Notes: generated by a model not told the origin, from the sequence alone. A stretch of DNA of 64,000 nucleotides from Dokdonella_A sp014338185 (GCA_030263295.1 SZOS01000010.1:24992-88991), one strand, 5' to 3'. Counted from the first letter of the stretch, positions 37,124 to 47,611 are shown. Translations and numbers: made by a program.

Positions 37124-38014
37124 TCAGTCGTGGCCGCGATCACCGAGCAGCGTGGAGACGATCAGGTCCTCGATCCGCGTCCACCCGGGTTGGCCCGGCG
37201 CGATCACATCGAAGTGCCCGCCGGGCAGTTCCAGCACCTGCGCCTTGCCTCCGCGGCGCTGGATGAGCCCGGCGTAGCGGTGTGCCTCGGCGGCGGTCAG
37301 CACCGCCGAAGCGACCAGGAACTGGCTGGCCGAGGTCGCCAGCAGTTGTTGCGGCGATGCCCAGCGATAGCGCTCGGGCCGTTGTGCGGGCGTGCCGCCC
37401 ATCAGCGGCGCGATCACCGGCTTGCCGCAGATCTGCGCGTCGGCGCCGACCAGTCCGGCGAGGTCGGCCGGGCCATCGATCGCGAATGCGGCGTGGATCG
37501 GCAAGGGGTTGGCCACACCGATCTCGCGTTGCCGCCGCAGCTGGTCGCGCGCGGCGATCCACAGCGCCGCATGGGCACCGGCCGAGTGCCCGACCACGGC
37601 CACCCGTTGCAGATCCAGTGGATGGACGCGGGCCAGCGTGCGCAGCTGGTCGGTGGCCGCGCCCCAGTCGCGGAAGGTGCCGGGCCAGCCCGCGCCGGCA
37701 TCCCCGACCTGGCGGTATTCGACATTCCAGGTGGCCACGCCGCGCGCGGCCAGCGCGCTGGCAATCGGCGCGGTCATGCGCACGCTGGCGAAGCCGCGGG
37801 TCCAGCAGCCGCCGTGCACGATGATCGCCACCGGGAACGGCCCCTTGCCGGCCGGCAGGCGCAGCTCGCCAAACTGCAAGGCATCGCGGCCGTACTTGGC
37901 CGTCACGGTCGCGGGTGAGGCCGGCAGCGCGTTGACCTCGCCCGGGCCGATCGCGGTGCCCGTGAGCGGAAACAGCAGCGCCACGCCCAGTGCGCTTGTT
38001 GCGAGCCAATGCAT
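37124..38014 (-). CDS. Secreted alpha/beta hydrolase (carboxylesterase-like)
   Basis: A 296-residue exported hydrolase. A signal peptide (1-22) precedes an alpha/beta fold with the oxyanion segment HGGCW (about 68-72), nucleophile elbow GHSAG (about 145) and a late His in GGHFDV. This matches the BD-FAE/ester-hydrolase group acting on small esters; the substrate is unknown. It is divergent from uvrC with about 195 bases between. Confidence 0.8.
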   Translation of the reverse strand: MHWLATSALGVALLFPLTGTAIGPGEVNALPASPATVTAKYGRDALQFGELRLPAGKGPFPVAIIVHGGCWTRGFASVRMTAPIASALAARGVATWNVEYRQVGDAGAGWPGTFRDWGAATDQLRTLARVHPLDLQRVAVVGHSAGAHAALWIAARDQLRRQREIGVANPLPIHAAFAIDGPADLAGLVGADAQICGKPVIAPLMGGTPAQRPERYRWASPQQLLATSASQFLVASAVLTAAEAHRYAGLIQRRGGKAQVLELPGGHFDVIAPGQPGWTRIEDLIVSTLLGDRGHD

Positions 38015-38198
38015 GGTTCGTCCCCGGTGGTGATGGCGTCGTCGACCCGCGGTGGGCGCGCGCCGCATGGCGCTCGCGCACGCCGCCGTCGGTACGCCTG
38101 CATCGTGCCAGCGCGACCTGCTGCGGTGCACGCCGCGTTGCCGCAGCCGGGCTTGCGCCTGCGCCGGCCAGGTTGGCCGGGCGCTTGACGAGGCGGCA

Positions 38199-38204
38199 TA
38201 CAAT
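38199..38204 (+). promoter_or_regulatory. TACAAT -10 element at the start of uvrC
   Basis: TACAAT ends 7 bases before the GTG start codon at 38211, so the expected transcription start coincides with the codon. There is no Shine-Dalgarno sequence in between and no matching -35 at 17 bases. A leaderless transcript is possible. Confidence 0.35.
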
Positions 38205-38210
38205 CGCCGC

Positions 38211-40082
38211 GTGAGCGAGGCACCGCTTCCATTCGACGGCAAGGCCTTCGTGCGCACCCTGACCAGCGCGCCGGGCGTGTACCGCATGTTCGATGCGCGC
38301 GGCGAGTTGCTGTATGTGGGCAAGGCCGGCAACCTGCAGCGGCGGGTCGGCAGCTACTTCCTGCGGCCGCGGCTCGAGCCGCGCATCGCCGCGATGGTGG
38401 CGCAGGTCGCGCGCATGGAGACCACGCTCACGCGCACCGAGGCCGAGGCGCTGTTGCTCGAGGCCCAGCTCATCAAGACGCTCAAGCCGCGCTACAACAT
38501 CGTGCTGCGCGACGACAAGAGCTATCCCTACATCCACCTGACCGGGCCCAAGGCCGCCGCGCGCGCGGCACCGGCCGGCGCCGAGGCGCCGCCGAGCGAG
38601 CGCTTTCCGCGGCTGGAGTTCCATCGCGGCGCGCGCGACGGCGGCGGCCGCTACTTCGGCCCGTTCCCGAGCGCCGGCGCGGTGCGCGAGACGCTCGACC
38701 TGATCCAGAAACTGTTCCGCCTGCGCAACTGCGAGGACAGCTACTTCCGCAATCGGTCGCGCCCGTGCCTGCAGTACCAGATCGGCCGCTGCACCGCGCC
38801 GTGCGTGGCTTACGTCGACCAGGCCGCCTACGGCGAACAGGTGCGCCATGCCCAGATGTTCCTCGACGGCAAGGCCGGCGCGGTCATGGACGAGCTCATC
38901 GCGCAGATGGAGGCGGCCAGTGCCGAACTCGCGTTCGAGCGCGCGGCTGCGATCCGCGACCAGATCGCCGCGGTCAAGCGCGTGCAGGCGCATCACTACG
39001 TGCAGGGTGCGAGCACCGACATGGACGTGATCGCGTGCGCGGTCGAGGCCGGTGTCGCCTGCGTGAGCGTGATGTTCTTCCGCAACGGCATCAGCCTGGG
39101 CTCGCGCGATTTCTTCCCGCGGCTGGCGGGCGCGAGCGAGCCTGCGGCGATCATCGGCTCGTTCCTGGCCCAGTACTACCTCGACCGGCCGCTGCCGCGC
39201 GAACTCATCGTGAGCGATGCGCCGGAGGATGCCGAGGCGATCGCGGCCGCGCTTGCCCAGCGCAGCGAGCAGGTGCCGCAGATCAAGTATCGCGTGCGCG
39301 ACGCGCGCGCGCGCTTCCTCGACCTCGCGCGGCGCAATGCGCAGGCTTCGCTGGCCGCGCGCCTGGCCAGCAAGCAGACCCTGCTCAGCCGCTTCGAGGC
39401 GTTGCGCGACCTGCTCGGCATGGAGGACACGCCGCAGCGCATCGAGTGCTTCGACATCAGCCACACCCTGGGCGAGGCGACCGTGGCCTCGTGCGTGGTG
39501 TTCGGCCCCGACGGCGCCGACACCTCGCAGTATCGGCGCTACAACATCACTGGCATCACGCCCGGCGATGACTACGCGGCGATGCACCAGGCCCTGCAGC
39601 GCCGCTACAAGCGCGTGCAGGCGGGCGAGGGCGTGTTGCCCGATCTGCTGCTCATCGACGGCGGGTTCGGCCAGGTGCGGCAGGCGGTCGATGTGCTCAA
39701 CGAGCTGGGCGTGGAGGGCGTGCCGATCGTGGGCGTGGCCAAGGGCCCGGCGCGGCGCGCGGGTGAGGAGACGCTGGTGCTGGCCGATACGGGTCGCAGC
39801 CTGTTCCCGGGGCCGCACTCGCCGGCCTCGCACCTGGTGCAGGCGGTGCGCGACGAGGCCCACCGTTTCGCGATCAGCGGCCACCGCGCGCGCCGCGCGA
39901 AGGCGCGCGAGCACAGCACGCTGGAGGACATCGCGGGCATCGGCCCGCGCCGGCGCGCGGCCTTGCTGCGGCATTTCGGCGGCCTGGGCGGCTTGTCGAA
40001 GGCGGGCGTGGAGGAGCTCATGGAGGTCGCCGGCATCCAGCGTGGGCTGGCCGAGCGCATTTACGCGGCATTCCACGGATAA
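38211..40082 (+). CDS. uvrC: Excinuclease ABC subunit C
   Basis: A 623-residue protein from GTG 38211. It has an N-terminal GIY-YIG nuclease (GVYRMFDARGELLYVGKAG, about 23-41), a Cys-rich region (CLQYQIGRCTAPC), a UVR motif (about 240-275), an RNase-H-like second nuclease (FDISHTLGE, DLLLIDGGFGQV) and C-terminal helix-hairpin-helix motifs. It makes both incisions around UvrB-bound lesions. It is followed by pgsA after 9 bases, the order seen in many gammaproteobacteria. Confidence 0.97.
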   Translation: MSEAPLPFDGKAFVRTLTSAPGVYRMFDARGELLYVGKAGNLQRRVGSYFLRPRLEPRIAAMVAQVARMETTLTRTEAEALLLEAQLIKTLKPRYNIVLRDDKSYPYIHLTGPKAAARAAPAGAEAPPSERFPRLEFHRGARDGGGRYFGPFPSAGAVRETLDLIQKLFRLRNCEDSYFRNRSRPCLQYQIGRCTAPCVAYVDQAAYGEQVRHAQMFLDGKAGAVMDELIAQMEAASAELAFERAAAIRDQIAAVKRVQAHHYVQGASTDMDVIACAVEAGVACVSVMFFRNGISLGSRDFFPRLAGASEPAAIIGSFLAQYYLDRPLPRELIVSDAPEDAEAIAAALAQRSEQVPQIKYRVRDARARFLDLARRNAQASLAARLASKQTLLSRFEALRDLLGMEDTPQRIECFDISHTLGEATVASCVVFGPDGADTSQYRRYNITGITPGDDYAAMHQALQRRYKRVQAGEGVLPDLLLIDGGFGQVRQAVDVLNELGVEGVPIVGVAKGPARRAGEETLVLADTGRSLFPGPHSPASHLVQAVRDEAHRFAISGHRARRAKAREHSTLEDIAGIGPRRRAALLRHFGGLGGLSKAGVEELMEVAGIQRGLAERIYAAFHG

Positions 40083-40083
40083 T
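40078..40083 (+). promoter_or_regulatory. GATAAT -10-like element before pgsA
   Basis: GATAAT overlaps the uvrC stop and ends 8 bases before the pgsA ATG at 40092. If used it would give an almost leaderless pgsA transcript. No proper -35 is evident, and read-through from uvrC is the simpler source of expression. Confidence 0.25.
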
Positions 40084-40091
40084 GTGCCGCG

Positions 40092-40652
40092 ATGACGATC
40101 ACGATCCCGACCCTGCTGACGCTGTTCCGCATCGCACTGCTGCCGGTGATGGTGGTGGTGTACTACCTGCCGTTCCGTGGCGCCAATGTTGCCGCGGCGC
40201 TGGTGTTCATCGCGGCCGCGGTCACCGACTGGGCCGATGGCTGGATCGCGCGCCGCTTCAACATGGGCTCCGCGTTCGGTGCGTTCCTCGATCCAGTCGC
40301 CGACAAGCTCATGGTGGCGGTGACGCTGTTCCTGCTGGTGCAGGAGAACCCCACGCCACTGCTCGCGATCACCAGCGCGGTGATCGTCGGGCGCGAGATC
40401 AGCATCTCGGCGCTGCGCGAATGGATGGCCGAGATCGGCCAGCGCGCGACCGTGCGCGTGGCGCTGCTGGGCAAGGTGAAGACCACGATGCAGATCATCG
40501 CCATCATCGTGCTGTTGTACCAGCATGATTCGGCCGAGCTGCGCCTGTACCGCGTGGGCGAGGTGCTGCTCGTGATCGCGGCGATCCTCACGATCTGGTC
40601 GGCGCTGCTGTACGTGCTTGCGGCATGGCCGATCCTGCGCGAACAGAAGTAG
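40092..40652 (+). CDS. pgsA: CDP-diacylglycerol-glycerol-3-phosphate 3-phosphatidyltransferase
   Basis: A 186-residue integral membrane enzyme. The CDP-alcohol phosphotransferase motif D-G-x2-A-R-x8-G-x3-D-x3-D is complete (D49, G50, A53, R54, G63, D67, D71, with an extra D46). It makes phosphatidylglycerolphosphate, the first committed step to phosphatidylglycerol and cardiolipin. It directly follows uvrC. In E. coli pgsA leads into glyW-cysT-leuZ; here the same tRNA trio lies downstream on the opposite strand. Confidence 0.95.
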   Translation: MTITIPTLLTLFRIALLPVMVVVYYLPFRGANVAAALVFIAAAVTDWADGWIARRFNMGSAFGAFLDPVADKLMVAVTLFLLVQENPTPLLAITSAVIVGREISISALREWMAEIGQRATVRVALLGKVKTTMQIIAIIVLLYQHDSAELRLYRVGEVLLVIAAILTIWSALLYVLAAWPILREQK

Positions 40653-40666
40653 CGTGCGTCGTGTGC

Positions 40667-40753
40667 TGGTGCCCGGGGCCGGACTCGAACCGGCATGACC
40701 TTGCGGTCGAGGGATTTTAAGTCCCTTGCGTCTACCGATTTCGCCACCCGGGC
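40667..40753 (-). tRNA. tRNA-Leu (anticodon TAA)
   Basis: An 87-base gene including an encoded CCA end. The 7-bp acceptor stem pairs GCCCGGG with CCCGGGC, and the discriminator is A. The anticodon loop CTTAAAA gives anticodon TAA. A long variable arm, typical of class II tRNALeu, and a GGTTCGAGTCC T-arm are present. It is convergent with pgsA and corresponds to E. coli leuZ. Confidence 0.95.
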
Positions 40754-40789
40754 CGGATGCGCGCTCGTGGTCGCGTCGAAGGGAACGTG

Positions 40790-40806
40790 CGCTCCGGCGC
40801 GGAGCG
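40790..40806. other. Short hairpin between tRNA-Cys and tRNA-Leu
   Basis: A 6-bp stem with a 5-base loop in the 54-base spacer between the two tRNAs. It lacks a U tract and may be a processing structure rather than a terminator. Confidence 0.3.
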
Positions 40807-40807
40807 T

Positions 40808-40881
40808 TGGAGGCCTGGGTCGGAATCGAACCGGCGTACGCGGATTTGCAGTCCGCTGCATGACCACTCTGCCACCAGGCC
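40808..40881 (-). tRNA. tRNA-Cys (anticodon GCA)
   Basis: A 74-base gene with encoded CCA. The acceptor stem pairs GGCCTGG with CCAGGCC, the discriminator is U as expected for tRNACys, and the anticodon loop reads CTGCAAA (anticodon GCA). It corresponds to E. coli cysT and lies between the Gly and Leu tRNA genes on the same strand. Confidence 0.95.
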
Positions 40882-40988
40882 GGTGACACTCAAGCTATTG
40901 CGGCGATCCCTGCACCAGACGCTGCCGTGCGCCATCCTGGCGCAGCCTCGCGCAGGCACGGGGCGCTGCGCTGCAGGTCCTGCAAAAA

Positions 40989-41014
40989 CGAAACCCCGGC
41001 ACGCCGGGGTTTCG
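40989..41014 (-). terminator. Intrinsic terminator downstream of tRNA-Gly
   Basis: A perfect 11-bp stem (40989-40999 with 41004-41014, loop CACG) is followed on the minus strand by a run of five T. It lies 9 bases after the tRNA-Gly CCA end. It separates tRNA-Gly from tRNA-Cys and tRNA-Leu, so those two need read-through or their own promoter. Confidence 0.7.
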
Positions 41015-41022
41015 TCGAATCC

Positions 41023-41098
<76 letters not shown>

Positions 41099-41109
41099 GT
41101 GGGACGCGC

Positions 41110-41137
41110 ATCATACGTTGTGGCGTGCAGGTGTCAA
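41110..41137 (-). promoter_or_regulatory. Consensus sigma-70 promoter of the tRNA cluster
   Basis: On the minus strand TTGACA (41137-41132) and TATGAT (41115-41110) are separated by 16 bases. The predicted start is about 5 bases before mature tRNA-Gly, and the base run between -10 and start is GC-rich (GCGCGTC). That discriminator type is common in stable-RNA promoters under stringent control. Confidence 0.8.
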
Positions 41138-41252
41138 CCCTCGCGCCGCGAATCGGCCGGGTCGCGCCGTCGCAGGCGGTGCCTGCGCGTGCATGACCGG
41201 GAGCGCGGTTCGGCGTAGGCTGGACACGGTTGCGGGACCTTGGAGCGGATGC

Positions 41253-41519
41253 ATGGCAACGGGTTGGGCCGGCGACGGCGCGGTGCAGGACCAGATCGAT
41301 GCGACGGTGGCGGACGCGGTGCAGCGTGCGCGCAGCCGGCTGCGGCGTGGCCCGAGCCTGAGCCGCTGCGAGGAGTGCGATGCGCCGATTCCCGCGGCGC
41401 GCCGCGCCGCGGTGCCCGGAGTGCGCCTGTGCGTGGCCTGCCAGGAACTGCAGGACCGGGCCGGCAAGGCCAGTGCCGGCTACAACCGGCGTGGCAGCAA
41501 GGACAGCCAGTTGCGCTGA
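41253..41519 (+). CDS. Small DksA/TraR C4-type zinc-finger protein
   Basis: An 88-residue protein starting at ATG 41253 (GGAG 8 bases upstream). It has an N-terminal helix and a complete C4 zinc finger, CEEC (39-42) and CVAC (60-63), in the context PIPAARRAAVPGVRLC. This is the YbiI/TraR-like short branch of the DksA family. Such proteins can bind the RNA polymerase secondary channel; the exact role of this branch is unknown. A second, very different DksA-family protein is encoded at 47745-48689. Confidence 0.85.
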   Translation: MATGWAGDGAVQDQIDATVADAVQRARSRLRRGPSLSRCEECDAPIPAARRAAVPGVRLCVACQELQDRAGKASAGYNRRGSKDSQLR

Positions 41520-41614
41520 GCGCTTGGCGTCGGCCTCGGCCGCGTCGAGGCGGCAGCGCCACGGCGCTCCACGTATGCTGTAGCACCTTGCCATCGCGTC
41601 ACGAGGAAGCCCGC

Positions 41615-41881
41615 ATGTCCGATACGCCGCCCGACCGCCTCAGCGTCGATCCGAGCAGCCCGCATTACGACGAGGCCGTGCTCGGCCGCGGCGTGGGCAT
41701 CCGCTTCAATGGCCAGGAGCGCACCAACATCGAGGAGTACTGCGTGAGCGAAGGCTGGGTGCGCGTGGCGGCCGGCCGCGCGCGCGATCGCCGCGGGCGG
41801 CCGATGACGCTCAAGCTCAAGGGTGAAGTGGTGCCGTACTTCCAGGACCTCGCGGGCGCCGACACGCCCACGACCCCATGA
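41615..41881 (+). CDS. DUF3297 family protein
   Basis: An 88-residue cytoplasmic protein. It carries the DUF3297 pattern DRLSVDPSSPHYDE, GIRFNGQERTNIEEYCVSEGWV and a C-terminal GEVVPYF, and covers the whole family length. The function is unknown, although homologues are sometimes labelled glutathione peroxidase without support. The start has GAGGAA upstream. It lies 95 bases after the zinc-finger gene. Confidence 0.8.
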   Translation: MSDTPPDRLSVDPSSPHYDEAVLGRGVGIRFNGQERTNIEEYCVSEGWVRVAAGRARDRRGRPMTLKLKGEVVPYFQDLAGADTPTTP

Positions 41882-41925
41882 TCCCGTAGCCCCAGCTTTC
41901 GTCATGGGGCAGCGCCGCGCACTGC

Positions 41926-41934
41926 TGCTAGCAT
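41926..41934 (+). promoter_or_regulatory. Possible extended -10 for the M28 peptidase gene
   Basis: TGCTAGCAT lies 33 bases before the peptidase ATG and matches an extended -10 at most positions. No -35 is evident. Confidence 0.3.
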
Positions 41935-41966
41935 CATCCGGTTCGCCCCAACCGAGGTTTGCGCCG

Positions 41967-43619
<1,653 letters not shown>

Positions 43620-43734
43620 GCGCGCCCGCCGCCCGCGCACCGCGCGAAGTCGCGGGCCGGGCGGCGTGCCGCAGATGTTGTGGAATCGGACATGCCACGC
43701 GCGGCGCGGCGACCACCGTCGCCGCGCCAGCGCG

Positions 43735-45072
43735 TCAATCAAAGCCGTTGCGGAAGATCAGGTCGGAGTTGACCGGCACGATGCAGGCGGGCGTGTGTGA
43801 CGCGATCAGCGCCTGCAACTGCGTGGCATGGGTCGGGTGGAACTGCGCCACGTTGGCACCGCAGGCGGCGCCGTTGGGCGCGCTCGTGTGGCAGTAGCTC
43901 ATGACCGTGCCCTTGGGCGCGCCCGGTCCCGACACCGGGCAACTCACCGAACCGGCGTAGCACCCCTGGCTGGCCTCGCCCTTGAAGCACTGGTCGATCG
44001 TGCCGGTCGCCACCGGCGAGCTGCCGTTGGCGGCGCTCGAGCAATGGGTGTGGGCCGCGCCGAAATTGTGGCCGAGCTCATGCGCCACGAGGTTGGCCGA
44101 TGCGCTGACCGGCACGCCCGCGTTGGTGAACACCTTGTTGACGCTGTAGCTGTAGCTGTTGTTGCAGTACGCATTGAGCCAGGCGATGCCCGAGGCGTTG
44201 AAGCCGCCCGTCATCTGTCCCGACAGCAGCATCGCGAACGCGCGCTGCACGCCGGCGTGGTGGGTCTGCCAGTAGTTGCCGAACGCGTTGAGGTCGGCGC
44301 CGTCGGCTGCCTGGTCGGGCTTGATCGTGTACGGGGTGCCGGCGGTGCGGAACAGTGTCGTGCCCTGCAGCAGGGTCACGTTGAGGTCGCGCTCGTACAT
44401 GATGTTCATGCTGGCGAACAGATCGGCGATCCAGTTGCCGGCCGCAGTGACATTGCCCGCGCCGGTGCCGCCGAAGCGGTTGATCAGCAGTTCCTGGTCC
44501 ACGTCGACCGCGACGGTCGCGCTGCGGCTGGCCGCGGCCACGCCGACGGGCGGCAGCGCCAGCGCCAGCGGCGCGGCGGCCAGTGGCGTGGGCAGCGCAT
44601 CGTCGAGGCCGAGGGTGCGCAGCGTGACGCCCGCGGGCAACGCGTCCTCGCTCGGCCGCACCAGCAGGCGCAGGCGTGGCGCCTCGCCCGCGGCGCTGAC
44701 CACGAACGCACCCGCGGCGGATGAGCCCGAGCCGGCGAGGTTGCGCAGGCCGGGGTCCCAGGCCAGGTGCACGCGCATGCCGCCGGTCTCGTCGCTGCCG
44801 ATGAGCTGGATGCGCGTGCTGCGCGGAACTTCGTGCTCGCCATCGGCACCGACCGCGAGCAGGCGCGCACCCGCGGCGTACACGTCGATGCGCTTGAGAC
44901 GCAGGTGGTGGCGCACGCCCTGCGCGTCGGGAAAGCCGTCGAGTTCGACACCGGCATCGACCGCGAGGGTGGCGAGCGCGTCGAACCGGGCCGGTGCGAG
45001 CGACATTTCGTGGGTGGCGGCCATGGCCTGGCCGGCACAGGCGGCGAGGATCAGCAACATGAGCTTGTGCAT
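43735..45072 (-). CDS. Secreted reprolysin-like metallopeptidase with C-terminal IFRNGF motif
   Basis: A 445-residue exported peptidase. A signal peptide (1-18) and a beta-rich pro-region (about 20-180) precede a metzincin catalytic domain. The zinc motif HELGHNFGAAH lies near 332-342 and the Met-turn is in TVMSYCH. It belongs to the M12B-like bacterial group (family with a Cys-rich end). The last residues are DLIFRNGFD, closely like the tail DTIFRDGF of the small protein at 4821-5126. The pro-region suggests activation by cleavage after export. Confidence 0.87.
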   Translation of the reverse strand: MHKLMLLILAACAGQAMAATHEMSLAPARFDALATLAVDAGVELDGFPDAQGVRHHLRLKRIDVYAAGARLLAVGADGEHEVPRSTRIQLIGSDETGGMRVHLAWDPGLRNLAGSGSSAAGAFVVSAAGEAPRLRLLVRPSEDALPAGVTLRTLGLDDALPTPLAAAPLALALPPVGVAAASRSATVAVDVDQELLINRFGGTGAGNVTAAGNWIADLFASMNIMYERDLNVTLLQGTTLFRTAGTPYTIKPDQAADGADLNAFGNYWQTHHAGVQRAFAMLLSGQMTGGFNASGIAWLNAYCNNSYSYSVNKVFTNAGVPVSASANLVAHELGHNFGAAHTHCSSAANGSSPVATGTIDQCFKGEASQGCYAGSVSCPVSGPGAPKGTVMSYCHTSAPNGAACGANVAQFHPTHATQLQALIASHTPACIVPVNSDLIFRNGFD

Positions 45073-45130
45073 CGCACTCCCCCTTTGGCTGCAGTCGCGC
45101 GGGCATTGTAGCGCGACTGCCCGCGCTGGG

Positions 45131-46006
45131 TCAGCGCGGTGGCTCCAGCAGCAACAAGGGATCCAGCCGCACCTCGAACCAGTTCAGTCCCCAGTGCAGG
45201 TGCGGACCGCTGGCGCGGCCGGTACGGCCCACGGCGCCGATCACCTGGCCCTGCTCGATGCGTTGGCCCACGGCCACGTCGACGCGCGACAGGTGCAGGA
45301 AGTTCGAGCTCACGCCATGGCCGTGGTCGATGAGCACGGTGCCGCCGGTAAGGTACAGGTCGGGATCGGCAAAGCTCACGATGCCGCCGGCCGGGGCATG
45401 CACGGGCGTGCCCTCGGGCACCGCGATGTCCATGCCCGAGTGGGGCGATTTGGGGACCGCCTTGCCGTCGACCACGTACACGCGCTGGTTGCCGAACCGC
45501 CCGCTGATGCGCCCGCGCACCGGCCAGCGGAAGTCCGCGGCCCAGTCCTCGCGCGCATCGTCGCGCTCGCGCGCCGCGGCCACGCGCGCCTGTTCGCGGC
45601 GGATGCGTTCGGCGATCGCAGGCGGCGGCTCGACGGTCGCGGGCGGCACGCCGGTCACGCGCTCGACCGGCCAGTCGCGCGGCGTGACCTCGATGCGGAC
45701 CTGCTCGCGGTGGCCCGTGGCGGTGGTGACCTCGAATTGCAGCGGATCGCGCTGGTCACGACCCACGCCGAACGCGATCTCGCCGCGCGGTCCCACCCGC
45801 AACATGCGCGTGCCATAGCGCACTCGCGAATGCGCCGCCACCTGCACGCGCACCAGCGAGCCCTGCTCGACACGCGCCGGCCACGGTCCGGGCGCGGCCG
45901 CCACACGCGCGCCGGCCAGCACGCAGGCGCCCGCCAGCGCCGCCACGAGGGTGCGGCGAGCCCGTGCGCATGGCGAACCCGCGGCGGCTTGGCACCGGTG
46001 CCGCAT
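45131..46006 (-). CDS. M23 family (LytM-type) metallopeptidase
   Basis: A 291-residue exported protein from ATG 46006. A basic N-terminus and hydrophobic stretch (about 10-35) form the signal peptide. The C-terminal LytM domain keeps the zinc ligands in HSGMDIAV (about 190) and HLHWGL (about 268), with the FADPDLYLTGG loop. Such enzymes cut peptidoglycan cross-bridges or regulate amidases. Its ATG overlaps the stop of pyrC by one base (TGATG), so it is the last gene of the yidD-pyrC-M23 string. Confidence 0.9.
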   Translation of the reverse strand: MRHRCQAAAGSPCARARRTLVAALAGACVLAGARVAAAPGPWPARVEQGSLVRVQVAAHSRVRYGTRMLRVGPRGEIAFGVGRDQRDPLQFEVTTATGHREQVRIEVTPRDWPVERVTGVPPATVEPPPAIAERIRREQARVAAARERDDAREDWAADFRWPVRGRISGRFGNQRVYVVDGKAVPKSPHSGMDIAVPEGTPVHAPAGGIVSFADPDLYLTGGTVLIDHGHGVSSNFLHLSRVDVAVGQRIEQGQVIGAVGRTGRASGPHLHWGLNWFEVRLDPLLLLEPPR

Positions 46007-47352
46007 CAGCGCGCGAACGCCAGGCGCTGGCCGCGCACGCGCGGATCGATCTGCGTGCCGTCCCACACCCGCTGGCCGTTGACGAAGGTCGCGGCAATGC
46101 TGGAGCGGAAGCGCTGGCCCTCGAACGGTGTCCAGCGGCACTTGGACAGCACGTCGCTGGCGGCCACGAGCTGCGGGCGCTGCGGATCGACCAGCACCAG
46201 GTCGGCGTGGTAGCCCTCGCGCAGCCAGCCGCGTTCATGCACGTCGAACAGCGTGGCCGGCGCATGCGCGACGGCCTCGACCACGCGTTCGAGCGTGAGC
46301 AGGCCATCGAATACGCGCTCGAGCGCGCACTGCAACGCGAACTGCACCAGCGGCAGGCCCGATGGCGCCTTGGCGTACTGCGCCGACTTTTCGCTGACCA
46401 GGTGCGGCGCGTGGTCGGTGGCGAGCACGTCGATGCGGCCTTCGGCGAGCGCGCGCGTGATCGCGGCGCGGTCGGCCGCGTCCTTGATTGCGGGATTGCA
46501 CTTGATGAGGTTGCCCAGGCGTGGATAGTCCTCGGCGCAGAAGTGCAGGAAATGCACGCAGGTCTCGGCGGTGATGCGCTTGTGCCGCAGCGGACCGGGT
46601 TCGAACAGCGCGCATTCCTCGGCGGTGGAGATGTGCAGCACGTGCAGGCGCGTGCCGTGCCGGCGCGCCAGCGAGATCGCCAGCTCGGTGGACTTGAGGC
46701 AGGCCTCGCGCGAGCGGATCAGCGGATGCTGCGACACCGGGATGTCGTCGCCATGGCGTTCGCGCGCGGCGGCCTCGTTGGCGAGGATGAGCGGCGTGTC
46801 CTCGCAGTGGGTGATGATCGGCGTGGGGGTCTCGCGGAAGATCGCATCGAGCGTGGCCGGATCGTCGACCAGCATGTTGCCGGTGGAGGCCCCCATGAAC
46901 ACCTTGATCCCGGGCGCGCTGGCGGGATCGAGCGCGCGGATCTGGGCGAGGTTGTCATGGCTCGCGCCGAGGTAGAACGCGTAGTTCACCGCCGACACTT
47001 CGGCGGCGCGTGCGTATTTGGCTTCGAGCGCGGCGGCATCGAGTGTGGGTGGCCGCGTGTTGGGCATGTCCATGAAGCTGGTGATGCCGCCGGCGGCACA
47101 GGCGCGTGATTCGCTGGCGATGTCGGCCTTGTGGGTGAGCCCGGGTTCGCGCAAATGCACCTGGTCGTCGATCATGCCGGGCAGCAGCCAGCGCCCCGCT
47201 GCATCCAGCACCCGCTCGTGCGCGCCGGCCGCGAGTTGCGGCGCGATGCAGTCGATGCGGCCGTCGCGAATGCGCAGGTCGGCGTGGCGACGCTGGCCGT
47301 CGCTGACCAGTTCGGCGTTGGTGATGAGCCATGGGTTCGCGCTGTCAGTCAT
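46006..47352 (-). CDS. pyrC: Dihydroorotase (class I)
   Basis: A 448-residue amidohydrolase. It has the metal-site regions DDQVHLREP (62-70), GIKVFMG, ITHCED, HVLHIST and ATDHAPH. The first His of the usual HxH is Gln (Q64), which I recall as typical of the subgroup with this DDQVHFRE-type motif. It cyclises carbamoyl-aspartate in pyrimidine synthesis. The start codon lies within the 3' end of yidD (8-base overlap). No aspartate carbamoyltransferase is encoded nearby. Confidence 0.9.
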   Translation of the reverse strand: MTDSANPWLITNAELVSDGQRRHADLRIRDGRIDCIAPQLAAGAHERVLDAAGRWLLPGMIDDQVHLREPGLTHKADIASESRACAAGGITSFMDMPNTRPPTLDAAALEAKYARAAEVSAVNYAFYLGASHDNLAQIRALDPASAPGIKVFMGASTGNMLVDDPATLDAIFRETPTPIITHCEDTPLILANEAAARERHGDDIPVSQHPLIRSREACLKSTELAISLARRHGTRLHVLHISTAEECALFEPGPLRHKRITAETCVHFLHFCAEDYPRLGNLIKCNPAIKDAADRAAITRALAEGRIDVLATDHAPHLVSEKSAQYAKAPSGLPLVQFALQCALERVFDGLLTLERVVEAVAHAPATLFDVHERGWLREGYHADLVLVDPQRPQLVAASDVLSKCRWTPFEGQRFRSSIAATFVNGQRVWDGTQIDPRVRGQRLAFAR

Positions 47353-47611
47353 GCGGGTGCTCGTGGGAGTGGGGTTGGGGTCGCGGGAACCAGCGGAACG
47401 TCGCCGGTACCGGGTCGAGGCCGCCCGTGCACAAAGGCTGGCAGCGCACGATACGCCATGCGGCGAGCCAGCAGCCGCGCGCGGCGCCGAAGCGCGCGAT
47501 CGCGACGCGCGCGTAGTCCGAGCAGCTGGGATGAAAACGGCAGCGCGTGCCCAGCAACGGACTGATCGCACGCTTGTACGCGCGCAGCAGGAGGATAAGC
47601 AGTCGGGACAT
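47345..47611 (-). CDS. yidD: Membrane protein insertion efficiency factor YidD
   Basis: An 88-residue protein with an amphipathic N-terminal helix and the family signature LLGTRCRFHPSCSDYA, followed by RIVRCQPLCTGGLDPVP. It associates with the inner membrane and helps YidC-dependent insertion. It is normally beside rnpA and yidC near oriC; here it lies alone upstream of pyrC and overlaps it by 8 bases, an unusual location. Confidence 0.93.
   Translation of the reverse strand: MSRLLILLLRAYKRAISPLLGTRCRFHPSCSDYARVAIARFGAARGCWLAAWRIVRCQPLCTGGLDPVPATFRWFPRPQPHSHEHPHD

Noticed and set aside
37140..40889. A 1249-codon minus-strand frame across the esterase gene, uvrC, pgsA and two tRNAs
   Set aside because: It runs through tRNA genes and opposite well-identified proteins; it is an effect of rare AT-rich stop codons at high GC.
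43628..43665. Terminator between the M28 and M12-like peptidase genes
   Set aside because: An 8-bp GC inverted repeat is present but the spacer is 22 bases and there is no U tract, so support is too weak for a feature.
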